Positions 41,451 to 51,321 of a DNA stretch of 64,000 bases are shown here, in pieces. The position numbers and the translations under genes were made by a program. The notes below the pieces were generated by a model that was not told the DNA's origin, ran no database searches, and saw only the letters and a list, made by a program, of their open reading frames with translations. How positions within the stretch are numbered: position 1 is the stretch's first letter; each line of letters begins with the position of its first letter. Location: positions 113,665,475 through 113,729,474 of the forward strand of contig OV884013.1 of NCBI GenBank assembly GCA_930367205.1, in the 5' to 3' direction. The stretch comes from Acanthosoma haemorrhoidale. Its lineage: Eukaryota > Arthropoda > Insecta > Hemiptera > Acanthosomatidae.

Positions 41451-41848
41451 AGTATACCAGTAAGAAATCGACTATATATTCACAATATTGCGCATTTCTT
41501 GTTCATGAGAGCTTCATATTGTACTGCTTGGATAGCTCGTGGCGGAAGCAATCATTTTTTCTTTTCTTTTTTTTTTTTAATATAAAATGATAATTTCCTC
41601 AAGTGATGTAACGGTTTTTAATTAGCATTTGATTATTTCATTTCACTTAAATACAATTCATTAGTATTAGCACAGTTGTTCATTCTAGCTCAATGGTCAT
41701 GCAGCCTTCATTTATTCTTAGCATGCACTACTTCATGTATTCATTATTGTTCATTCGTCATTATTGATGTTTTGATTGACTCCATACGAAATTTCACAGT
41801 CAAATGTATATGTGGAATCGTCTTTAGCCTTGCTTTACATAGGCCAGC

Positions 41849-42105
41849 TTTTTTTTTCCATAGCCCCTTTGAATTCACAGATAACCATATACAATTATAG
41901 ATCCTCAGGTGAATCTATTTACAAATTATTTTTGTATTTCCTGTAGCGTCGCTACATTATATACAGGTTTTGTTATTTTATAAAAATTATATAATGGAAT
42001 AAACAAGTATAATGATACACATTATACGTGGCTGGACTGAACTGACTAATAAAAGTGATGGGGCTCACCTTTTTGATCAAACTTAAAACTAACTTACTTA
42101 AAATA
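41849..42105 (-). mobile_element. LINE-C' 3' region (copy C7)
   Basis: Minus-strand 3' end. The poly(A) is the T run at 41849-41857, followed by the inverse of AAAGGGGCTATG and GGATCTATAATTGT, then the TACAGGTTTTGTTATTTTAT block and the hairpin GTGATGGGGCTCAC. Collinear with 30470-30720. Coding sequence not retained. Confidence 0.8.
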
Positions 42106-43341
42106 AAAAAAAAATTCTCACAAGATATTTGAGCAACAATATGATGCATGAAGGGGGCTGAGTAGTGAGGCGAACAAGATTTTTCTCAAAATTTTCACAA
42201 ACTGAAAACTGTTGCAAAAAACGTACGAAATATATAAAACTTACAAGTGAAATGATTCGAACAAGAAATTCGATAGTTTTGGGGAATTTTAATCGAATCA
42301 AAGTGCATTGCCAATTCGTCCCAAGTGACGAATTCAGTATCCCACAAATCAGTAATAAATAAATAAATGAGTATATTAATTAAATAAATAATGGAGTACC
42401 TGGAGATAGAACAGAAGCAACTGAGATCGATTTCAACAAAAAACGCGTTGCACACTTACAAAAAAATGAGCCCTGAGACAAAAACATGATCCCACGAACA
42501 TTTATGTGTAAGTAAAGTTCAGTTGAGTTAAAATTATTTAAACGAGAAAGTGAGGATCGCACCAAGTATTACGTGTTTTTTTGGGGGGCATTTCATATTA
42601 AGTAATTAAAATTTTTAAGTAAAATTATTTTTCAGAAGCTTATTTTTATTTTTTTTTAATCTACTCGATAACGCTTCTTCGTCTCTTGACGGTTCTTCTG
42701 AGTTTATTGAATGTGAGCTCAAAAGTATAGTTTGAAAAGGAGTATCAGGAGCAATTCCGCGAACTTGAGTTAATTGATCCTTAGAAGTGAATAATTGAGC
42801 CGTTACCAGTCTCGCTTCCCTGGCGTCTGCTTTGGAAATATTTTGTAAGATTCTTCTTACAGCTCAAGAGAAGTAAGCAGTATATATATATTTTTTTAAC
42901 TCGCTTTGCCGGAGACTCTCCAGTAAGGGAGTACAGTTAATTTCCGTACACAGATGGAGAGAGGAACCGGAAAAAAACAAGACCCAACAAAAAGTAATCC
43001 CCTTTAAAGAAAGACAGCTCTTACGGATAACGAATTCACATGTTTATGTATTTTTAACCAATTAGGGAGGGATGAATTTTTTTATTTTATTTTTTGTTTT
43101 GGATGTTGTTGTTGCTTGGTTCGCCGACCCCCCCCCCCCCTCTTCACAACGTCTGAAGTTTTGAAATTCAAAGCCACCTCTCCGGGACCTCCTTTTAATA
43201 AAGCCATTATTTAGGCTTAGGGCAGGTGTGAAGGAGATCTTATTTAGTTGTTTTTTTCTTTGTCGTTGTTTCTAATCTTTATCCACTTATTCGTCTTTTT
43301 CAACTAAGATCTAAAACAGACACACTTCTGATCCATAAGTT
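42106..43341. other. no recognised gene; poly-C tract
   Basis: AT-rich, with a 13-base C run at 43128-43140. Overlapping open frames on both strands at 42098-42565 have no recognisable content. Confidence 0.5.
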
Positions 43342-43700
43342 AAATAATCTTTGTAGAGGAGAGTATTTTAAAAGAAATGAAAGAAAAGCTTTATTATGAA
43401 CTACAAACACAACACTGGTATATACAAATATTAAGGGTTACGTTACTATATTCTAGTTGGGATGTTTAGGGACGAGTGTCTTGGAAACAAGTGGGGACTG
43501 GGGCTAAAGCTGAGACATGTGTATAAGAGAAGGGTAGTTCCGGGAATTGGGAGGGATGCGGTAGCTTACTTAAAAAATAACAAGAAACACCAGTGACTTC
43601 CATGAAGTCACGAGGCAGGTATACACTAAAAGGGGCTTGCTTATACTTTTAGCATTATGTACATTATCAACATTACAATATTCTTAGCATTGTATAACTC
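43342..43700 (-). repeat. repeat B, copy B6
   Basis: Minus-strand copy beginning GTTAAATAATCTTTGTAGAG. It retains the longer CCCCAGTCCCCACTTGTTTC version (inverse) and an intact hairpin region (GTGACTTCCATGAAGTCAC). It pairs as an inverted repeat with B7, about 160 bp away. Confidence 0.75.
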
Positions 43701-43857
43701 GTAGACAGTGACTAGGCACAAATCAGTCGTTGAATACTTAACCGATAGACAAAGTTTAAACGGCTGCTTAAACAGAATACTTACCCAGCATCACTAATAT
43801 TTATAAGTGAAACTTTAAAAACCATGGACAGATTCAAAGAATTATTGATAGTTTTAT

Positions 43858-44066
43858 AATGCCAATATTATATACGAGTATAATGTAAAGAACAAGTAGA
43901 AGGGACTTGTGCAGAACTGTATACCTGCCTCGTGACTTCATGGAAGTCACTAATGGTTCACTGTTATTTTTAAGTAAGCAACCTCATCCTTCCAAAACCT
44001 CCCTCCCTCTTCCCAGAATCTTATCCTTTTCTTATACATATATGTCTCAGCTTTAGCCCCAGACCA
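43858..44066 (+). repeat. repeat B, copy B7, left part
   Basis: Plus-strand B with head ATAATGCCAATATTATATAC, the perfect hairpin GTGACTTC-ATG-GAAGTCAC at 43932-43950, and the CAGCTTTAGCCCCAGACCA block, where LINE-C copy C8 enters. Confidence 0.75.
43932..43950 (+). repeat. 8-bp hairpin inside repeat B
   Basis: GTGACTTC and GAAGTCAC around ATG form a perfect stem. The same site is a perfect or near-perfect stem in several B copies and broken in others. Confidence 0.6.
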
Positions 44067-44449
44067 TTCATCCAACGTAGACATATCAAATTTTTCGACT
44101 CCTTGCAATACTTGACAAACCCGGTGTTTAACACGACAACCACCGCTCCGTTCCCCATCAATGGTAGGACGCTGTCGCGGCTGGAACGCTTTAGTCTTAG
44201 GTTCTAGGTTTAGGTTTTAGTGTTTCCACGGTTGCAAGCGGAAGTTGAGCCTCATCACCTAGTGAGTCTATGTGTTTTTGACTTTTTAACAACAAACTGA
44301 AATGTATTATATTTGATGCACTCCTTCGAATGCATCTGTGTATGCAGCACGAGGAGAAAGATGTACATTCAAATTTATTTATTTATTTTAGTTCATTGAA
44401 TACTATTAATAAAGAGAGATTATGAAATTTAAAAAAAAACAAAAAAACT
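44067..44449 (+). mobile_element. LINE-C nested in repeat B (copy C8) with 7-bp TSD
   Basis: Plus-strand LINE-C with an in-frame ORF end at 44067-44207 (FIQRRHIKFFDSLQYLTNPV, then a variant C-terminus to TAG), the hairpin region AGTTGAGCCTCATCACCT (one mismatch), CTCCTTCGAATGCATCT, an AATAAAG signal near 44409-44415 and an A-rich tail. CAGACCA at 44060-44066 and 44450-44456 is the likely TSD, and both copies belong to repeat B sequence. Confidence 0.82.
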
Positions 44450-44602
44450 CAGACCACACTTGTCCCTAGACATTCCACCCAGTATGTAGTAACGTAACTT
44501 TTAATATTTGTATATACCAGTGTTTTGATTGTACTTCATAATAATGCTTTTCTTTCTTTTCTTTTAAAAGACTCTCCTCTGCAAAGATTATTTAACTGAT
44601 GA
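44450..44602 (+). repeat. repeat B, copy B7, right part
   Basis: B resumes with CAGACCACACTTGTCCCTAG and runs to the CATAATAATGC tail and GATTATTTAACT. The flanking segment found after B3 and B5 is absent. Confidence 0.75.
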
Positions 44603-45842
44603 CTCAACGACTTTTTTATTACTACCATTACTAATCCTAACAACCACAAGATATAAACAGTTAATTTTTACAGCCTGCGTTAGAGGATTAGAAAAAGTCA
44701 TTTAATTACCTACTAATTGCCTTATTAATGGCATCTGATGAGACGAAATTGTACAGGAAACTAGCATTTGTACAGAAATCGTTTTCATGCTTCAACGGTA
44801 GATTTTGCTTAGAGTATATAGTTGCTATTTAGAGACTGCAGAACGAATCAAGAGTATGCGCAGAATTTCTACAAAAGTATCAGTATTGATATCTAGTTGA
44901 TGCTGCCTGAAGTCCGAAATGACATGATACCAAGTTAATCATGTGTAACTAACAACATAAAATAAATTTATTTATAGTATTTTGTATAAAATTCAAAAAA
45001 TCTAAATATCCCTAAATAACAATAAAATTATACTCAACCTATATAACTTATCCGTCTTAAGACACGTAAGGAATGGAAAATTACGCCAGACAGGCATGGC
45101 GAAACTGCAATAGTTTCTGATTTTGAAAAATAGATGGAAAAACCGAAAATCTAGACCAATAAGCTTCTTTTTTTTTCGTAACTGTACCATGTTTTTTCCC
45201 TTTTTTAATCCTATTATTATTTATTAGTTGTATACTTTGAACCACTTATTAATTTATTGTTTTGTTGTATGAGAATAAATTTTTTGTTCTATTAAAACCT
45301 TTTAGTTGATTATCCATGAACGTATTTAGAGAATTATTTCTTCCTACACCAATAGCTTTTATACATACTACTCACCTGGAAAAAAACTGACGTAGCAGAC
45401 TAATATATCTACTAAACTAACCGATGTGTTAACGATCCGCGCAGCCGCGAAAAAATACGAAGTGGTGTAACAAGAACCACAGTTTTTTTTCCCTCAATGT
45501 CAAATTTAATATTTTCAGTAGTCTCACTTTTCATGTAGATGAGCGGTATATGTTATTATTATTATTGTTCGTTTATCTTTTATTTGCCATGCTTTTATTT
45601 TTGTAGGGGGTTCATATTTTCTTTTTAATATTTTTACCAGATCTATAAACTTACATGCTGGTTGTGGGTCATTCTTCAAAGGTATAAAAAAGGAAGCACC
45701 AGATTTCTCCAAATCTCTTCTAAAAATTCCAAAATTCGAATTCTCTTTGACATAACTCACTTTATTACACTATTTTTTTCTCTCTTCTGGTGTATAATAT
45801 ATTTTCTGTTAGCCAGAACTGAGTTCATTTGTTTTTGTTTTT
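44603..45842. other. no recognised gene
   Basis: AT-rich DNA with short Lys/Ile/Phe-rich open frames only. No repeat shared with the rest of the window. Confidence 0.5.
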
Positions 45843-46045
45843 TATATATAACTTCTTTACTGTGCTAAAATTACAATCTGCCTTATTGAGCAATAAGTAA
45901 TTGAGATAAATGTTCTTATTCATACCATATTTACAATTTTCATTCACTCACTCATTCATACAGTATTTACTAACAGCCCAGAGACCTCCCAAATCCACAT
46001 GGTTGTCACCTCCCTCGCATGCGAAAGAGGAAGCGGAGTCTTGGG
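45843..46045 (-). mobile_element. Jockey-type LINE 3' end (copy J8)
   Basis: Minus-strand copy of the last ~200 bp, from the inverse of CAGTAAAGAAGTTATATATA (the AATAAA position mutated to AGTAAA) through ATTTACTAACAGCCCAGAGA to GAGTCTTGGGACG. No clear TSD. Confidence 0.8.
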
Positions 46046-47392
46046 ACGTTAATTTATTTGTATGTACCATATCGTTGCTCACACGGAAAAAAAAGAAAAT
46101 TCTTGTAGCCATTGACATTTTGAACTGTCATGGTCTTTTGAACAGGTAGAGGTATGAACAATAAAGGAAATACAACGTCAAATTCTGTTAGGTATACCAT
46201 ACATATCCACATTGTAAATATGGTACATATCTCGGTGATGGAAATGTTGCATAACACGGAGAGTGAGTCATGGGAGCCTAAGATATTCCTTAGAGGTTGC
46301 CATGCATGAGAGAAGCTGCTCAGTGAATCCATTAGTGAGTGGCTCATGAGGTCATGGCTGCTGGATAAAGTGGCTGGAAGATAGAATTGTGCACTTTCCA
46401 TGCATTCTAAACTGGAATCGCCCGGGTTACCATTGAGATGGGGTCAGTGATCGTCATACTCTACACTGTAAGTCATCACTTATAACCAACGCTAATAGTC
46501 CTATCTGGCAGTCAATACATTTCGCTAAGGTAGAAGGAAAGGCCTGCACTAAATAAACCAAGAAGGCAGAATCACTTACAGTGTATTTCCGCTGTAATCA
46601 ATCAAATAAAAAAAAAGAATTATCTCCTACGATCTAGGTAACCCCCATTCTAGCCTCTTGTAAAAAAAGTGACGATCGACCTCCGATGTATTCTCAATAT
46701 TATTTAACACTTTTTTTTTTTAATTATGGAACCGAATTCAATATCATAAAATCGATCAAAACCAGAATTTCTGTATTTAAGAGTCAATCATGTTTCTTTG
46801 ATGTTCAATATTCAATCAATACATTAGCAGTTATTTTTCAAAGAAAGGTTTCAGTGAAAGGGTCATGGTTGGAACCCCTAAACCATGTACTGTCCAGGTG
46901 CTTAACCTCGCAGCTATCCTGTACAAACTCTGGCCTAGTCATTGTCCACTCTCTTTAGCTAGATTCTGTATTCAACCCTTCAAGAGATTATCAGTAGAAA
47001 ACTGTTATGTCAGGGACTTGTCAGTAGCATATCTCTTTAGCTGAACATCTACGTCTTGGGAGGTTGAGTTGTGAGACACAAGTGTTTAACTCACACCTCA
47101 AGAGCAGAAGCCTAAAATAATTGAAAATACAGTTTCCTTATTATACATTCCATTGCCAACGCTACCAATATCAGAAGTGGTAATTTATCCAGTCGATTTA
47201 CGACAAGCTATCTCCAGAGAGAGCCCTCACACTCAGGCTGTACACAACAAGAAACAAACTTCAAACTGTTAACATTTGAAAGATTAAACAACAAATATAA
47301 AAGTGAATAGCTATTACAAAATAATAAATAAAAGGTGGTTATATATTTCTAGCGAATAAAATGTTTTAGATAAAAAATTCATAAATATTGTA
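46046..47392. other. no recognised gene
   Basis: Contains a 115-codon minus-strand frame (46401 to 46054) with a Ser/Leu-rich peptide that I cannot assign, and a 90-codon plus frame at 46686-46958 of AT-driven composition. Neither is convincing. Confidence 0.45.
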
Positions 47393-48212
47393 CAGGGTGT
47401 CCCAGAACTAACGCAAGATTTGATTTGCCACCATTTGTGCAGTAAAGTGCTGGCAACCCTAAAAAAAACAATTTAATAGCTGACAGTTTAGGGTTAGTAA
47501 AAATGGAACGTTACACAATAGAACAACGTGTCTTTATTGTTGAAAATTATCTCAAAAATAATGAAACTGTGGCTGCAGTTCGAAAATTTCATACAAAATA
47601 TGGTCGGAATAGTACTTGACTTCATCAACTGTGAAGAGATTAATTGAAATAATTTAGGGAGACTGGGTCAGTTGGAGACACTAAACACACTGGTCGTCCA
47701 AAAACAAGCAGTTCAAATGTCAATTCGGCGTCGTAAACATAGTTCTTTGTGCCAAAATTGTATGATATTGATGTGGCCAATATGTGGTTTCAACAAGATG
47801 GTGCCACATGCCATACACCCCATGAAACCATTCAAATACTGCATGAGACATTTCCAGGTCGTGTACTCTCTCGTTTCGGTGATCAGAATTGGCCGCCTAG
47901 ATCGTGTGATTTAACACTTTAGATTTCTTTTTATGGGGTTATTTGGAGTCAAAGGTGTATGTCAACTAGCCCACATCCAACCGTGCATTAAAAGAGGAAA
48001 TTCAACCACATTTATGCCAAATGGTCATGGAAAATTTCGACAAAAGAATGCGTATGTGCCAGCAAAGTCGTGGAGGCCATTTGCCCGATGTGTTATTCCA
48101 TAAATAACCCTATCCTATTTACTTTATAATTCAATAAAAAAAATAACAACAAAAATACAAAAAACTGTGTTTTCTATTTAAATCGAATCTTGTGTGAATT
48201 CTGGGACACCGT
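47393..48212 (+). mobile_element. DD41D-type mariner, longest copy (D4)
   Basis: The most complete DD41D copy, with both terminal repeats: CAGGGTGTCCCAGAACTAAC at the left after TA and its inverse ending GGGACACC at the right. The start codon at 47503-47505 opens MERYTIEQRVFIVENYLKNN, ending after 38 codons at a frameshift-created TGA (YGRNST stop). The HTH segment SSTVKRLIE follows out of frame. A central deletion removes the first catalytic Asp. Then come SIRRRKHSSLC, QQDGATCH with the second Asp (GAT 47797-47799), and the LTPLDFF box with a one-base deletion, ending DVLFHK. Confidence 0.9.
47503..47619 (+). pseudogene. DD41D transposase N-terminus
   Basis: Thirty-eight codons from the natural ATG, MERYTIEQRVFIVENYLKNN onward, forming the first helix-turn-helix that binds the terminal repeat, closed early by TGA. 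The start is chosen because the M-E-R-Y-T beginning is the usual N-terminus of this transposase family. Confidence 0.75.
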
Positions 48213-49633
48213 TTATAATTCAATGTAAGTTGCACTCTTCGCCACACAACAATCCGTCCTCTATCACAATTTATGGACTACTCGCTTGAATCTATAATAA
48301 CCGAACACTCCCTCGGAGAGACGGGACATAATCAGTTTTTAAGATTGAAATATTTATTATTTCTCGTATTTTATATCCGAGTTCTCAAGTATCAGCGTTT
48401 TCGAGGCGGTTCCCCTTTTATTTTAAATTGTCCTTGATAATTGCCCCTTGGCAACAGATGGTTGACCTAGCAGGTTTTCTGTTTGGAAAAAAACAAAAAA
48501 ACACAGCTATGTCCCGTAAAGATTGATTTTTTTTCGTTATCTTTATCCCTAAAGCTAGGTAGTGCTGTAGGCCCTAAAGAACCAATTCAATAAAAGCTAT
48601 ATTATAGTGGTGTGGAGTATAGGGTGCCATTTGCATCGTCCTACCTGACCCGGCATTCCTGCCTGGCAAGGCTCGTTTTTTACCTTCGTCGTCCCACGCC
48701 TCCTACTAAATCCTCTCCCTCATAGTAAATTCCCTTTTTAAATTAAACCCTAAATCCACCTCCGCTTGTTGAATTGGTGAAGGGGATACGTACTATAATT
48801 CAGGAGATGTCACCTCCTCCCGGAGGAATGGAGCCTGCCGAGCCAAACAGTCCCTTCAGTATATTTATGTATTATAACACTTCTTATTTGTGTAAGTGAG
48901 CTACATAAAAGAGAATGTATCAGCTGTGTATTGGTGATAATATTTATTAGCCTGTAAGAAGGATTAACGGCTATAAACATACCTTCTATTGTACAATAGA
49001 TGATATTTAATTTTTACCAAAATATATTTGTAACGGCTCATAACCCTTATGATTAACAATGCATGGATATATTTGAAAATATTAAATTTTCATTGAAGAT
49101 GCTTAGAAGTCATTCATTTTGTTTGAAGAGCCGTTAGAAATTAGTCTTGTTGTAAGTGGGATTTGTTTCTGTCCCCTGACTACTGCGCATGGCGTATTTA
49201 GACCTGCCGTTCCTGGTAGAAAACGAGGAGTATCTTTGTCCAGGAGAAGAAGGAGCAACAGGGACCAGGGCGCTTCACCTCCAGGAGGGAGATGGAGGAA
49301 CATCGGGAATGGTCATCAGGAAGGCACGGTTGTGCCAAGATGGAGTGGTGTAACTTTTGTGATCGTAAGAGAATGTGTTAAACCAATTACACCTTATTCA
49401 TACCATCACCAACACACATAAAATGTTGAACATAAATATATTTGATGAGAATCAAACATCATTATTTCATAGACTTCAACTGAAACACTTTTAGCCACAG
49501 AAAAACGCTGATGTTTATAGTTTTTAATTTCACATTTGTTTTCTCTCTACTTATAGATTAACTAACAACTGTCAAATAGAAGCACATACATACATTCCTC
49601 CATACAGTTGGATTGGCCAGTCATCTTTCAAGC
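48213..49633. other. no recognised gene
   Basis: A moderately GC-richer block at about 48600-48860 and another at 49190-49350. The latter keeps overlapping frames open on both strands (49103-49303 minus, 49119-49421 plus) with Gly/Arg/Pro-rich peptides that I do not recognise. Confidence 0.45.
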
Positions 49634-49812
49634 TTCTCTTAAGTTGCGTATGAGGGGACAACCATGCGGACTTGGGGGGTCTCTTGGCTGTTTGTAAATA
49701 CTGCATGAATGAGCGAGTGAATGAAAACTGTAAATATGGTATGAATGAGAACATTCATTACAATTACTTATTGCCCAATGAGGCAGATTGTAATATTATC
49801 ATAATAAAGATT
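49634..49812 (+). mobile_element. Jockey-type LINE, short 3' end (copy J9)
   Basis: Plus-strand copy of the last ~180 bp (GGACAACCATGCGGACTTGG ... GCAGATTGTAATATTATCAT) with AATAAAG at 49802-49808. No clear TSD. Confidence 0.8.
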
Positions 49813-50695
49813 GAATACTGTTCTCAAGTCAAGTATGGACAGTTGACGTATCAGTGGGTTCGAATGGCCAGATATTTTGTCTCACTATGACATTATATAT
49901 GTGAGTGTGGACGTATGGCGTATCTGCGGTTGCTTACGTATTGTCTAGCTTTAATACATTTAACCCTCCCCACCTCCCGAAAAATATTCAAACCACCCAC
50001 CATGTGGTTCGATTCTCTAAAATGGATGCGGTGCCCTAAGTCGGCTTTTTAAAATTAATGATAAATTCTACTAATTGCAGCTATGCAGGAGGTATGTATC
50101 GAATGCACCAGGTGCTGGTTGACTTGCAGTAACGACACTGTAATGACTGTACGAATTAAGTATGACAGTAGGCAGCGGTGGGTTCGCAGGATGAAAGGAA
50201 TTACTACCTATAGCGGCAATTGAATATTAAGGGGGGAAAAAAATAAATAATAAATAATGCCGGGGGGGGGGGGGGGACGGATAAGGGAGGAAGCGCTTTA
50301 TTTTTTGTTCCCGCGGGGGCCAATTTGGAGACGTTTACCCCAAACTGCAAGCTGAGGCCAAATGGGAGGGAAGTAGTCTCGTCATTCAGCCATTAGATAA
50401 TTGCACATAATTGCCTTTCAATTAGCTCTTTCTCTAAATCACTATCTTGCCTCTTTTATTTGTCAGTCTTATTCCTGCTTCTTTTATTCTATCCAAGACT
50501 CTTTCCTCAATTCCACTACTTTCCGCTCTAATGGCATTCTGTCCTGTAGGCATTTCCGGCTAGATTTAAAGAAGAAAAACAAAAGAATAGCTTTTTTCCA
50601 TTTTACAATATCCCTAAATAAACATTATCTTTCATCTAGTTACCTATACGACAGTTATTTTGTACTTGTGTTCTCTATTCTCTACTTTAAAACTA
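49813..50695. other. no recognised gene; poly-G tract
   Basis: A 15-base G run occurs at 50262-50276. The 109-codon plus frame at 50401-50730 is Ser/Phe/Tyr-rich and AT-driven; no family. Confidence 0.5.
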
Positions 50696-51319
50696 TTGAG
50701 GTTGGTAAGAAAGTAATATCGATTTTTTAGTGTTGAAATAAAACTCAATTTTTTCTATGCAAAAATGAAATTTAATCGGTCAAATGTCTTTCAATTCTCT
50801 TCGATGACATTTTTCCATATTTCTGGTAACTTCATGATCCCGCGCTCGTAGAACTTCTGGTACTTATCAGAAAAAAACTCAACCAAGTGCGAGTTGAGGT
50901 CATGGAAATTTGTACCATTTAAGAAGTTTTGTACACTTCGAAATAAATGATAATCCGATGGTGCAAGGTCGGGGCTGTATGGGGGATGATACATCACTTC
51001 CCAACCAAGCTCCAATTGTTTCGTACAAGTTGCTAAAGATGTGTGAGGCCTCGCATTGTCGTGGCGGAACCCAAATATCGAGCTTCTTAACAATGACAAC
51101 AAGACGTCTTACATGATTTTCAATTGTTGTGTGTGATACATTTAACTGCTTTGTAATATCGTGCACAGTTATATGACGATTCGATTCAATTATGGCTTTC
51201 ATTTTGTCATCAAGTTCGGAATGTGTCGAAAATGGTTATTTTTGCACTCCATGTTAAAACTGACCATAAAATGACAGTTGTAAACAAAATAACACGGTAT
51301 TTCTTTCTGTAGAAACCTA
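50696..51319 (-). mobile_element. mariner DD34D deletion derivative (M6)
   Basis: Minus-strand mariner with related ends: TTGAGGTTGGTAAGAAAG at the left after TA (50694-50695), and the inverse of TAGGTTTCTACAGAAAG at the right before TA (51320-51321). It keeps a start at MECKNNHFRH, then after a deletion the helix-turn-helix IIESNRHITVHDITKQLNVS, and after a second deletion DNARPH with the second catalytic Asp. From that Asp to the Asp of APSDYHLF I count 34 intervening residues (DD34D). The C-terminus ends LPEIWKNVIEEN. Confidence 0.85.
50791..51102 (-). pseudogene. mariner transposase catalytic and C-terminal part
   Basis: An open frame of about 103 codons: GFRHDNARPHTSLATCTK, then ELGWEVMYHPPYSPDLAPSD and YHLFRSVQNFL to the stop. 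It has the second and third acidic residues of the DD34D triad at the correct spacing; the first (in the DEKW box) lies in the deleted part. Confidence 0.85.
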
Positions 51320-51321
51320 TA

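Noticed and set aside
45843..46045. TSD for Jockey copy J8
   Set aside because: Only short T-rich similarities between the flanks, not distinguishable from chance.
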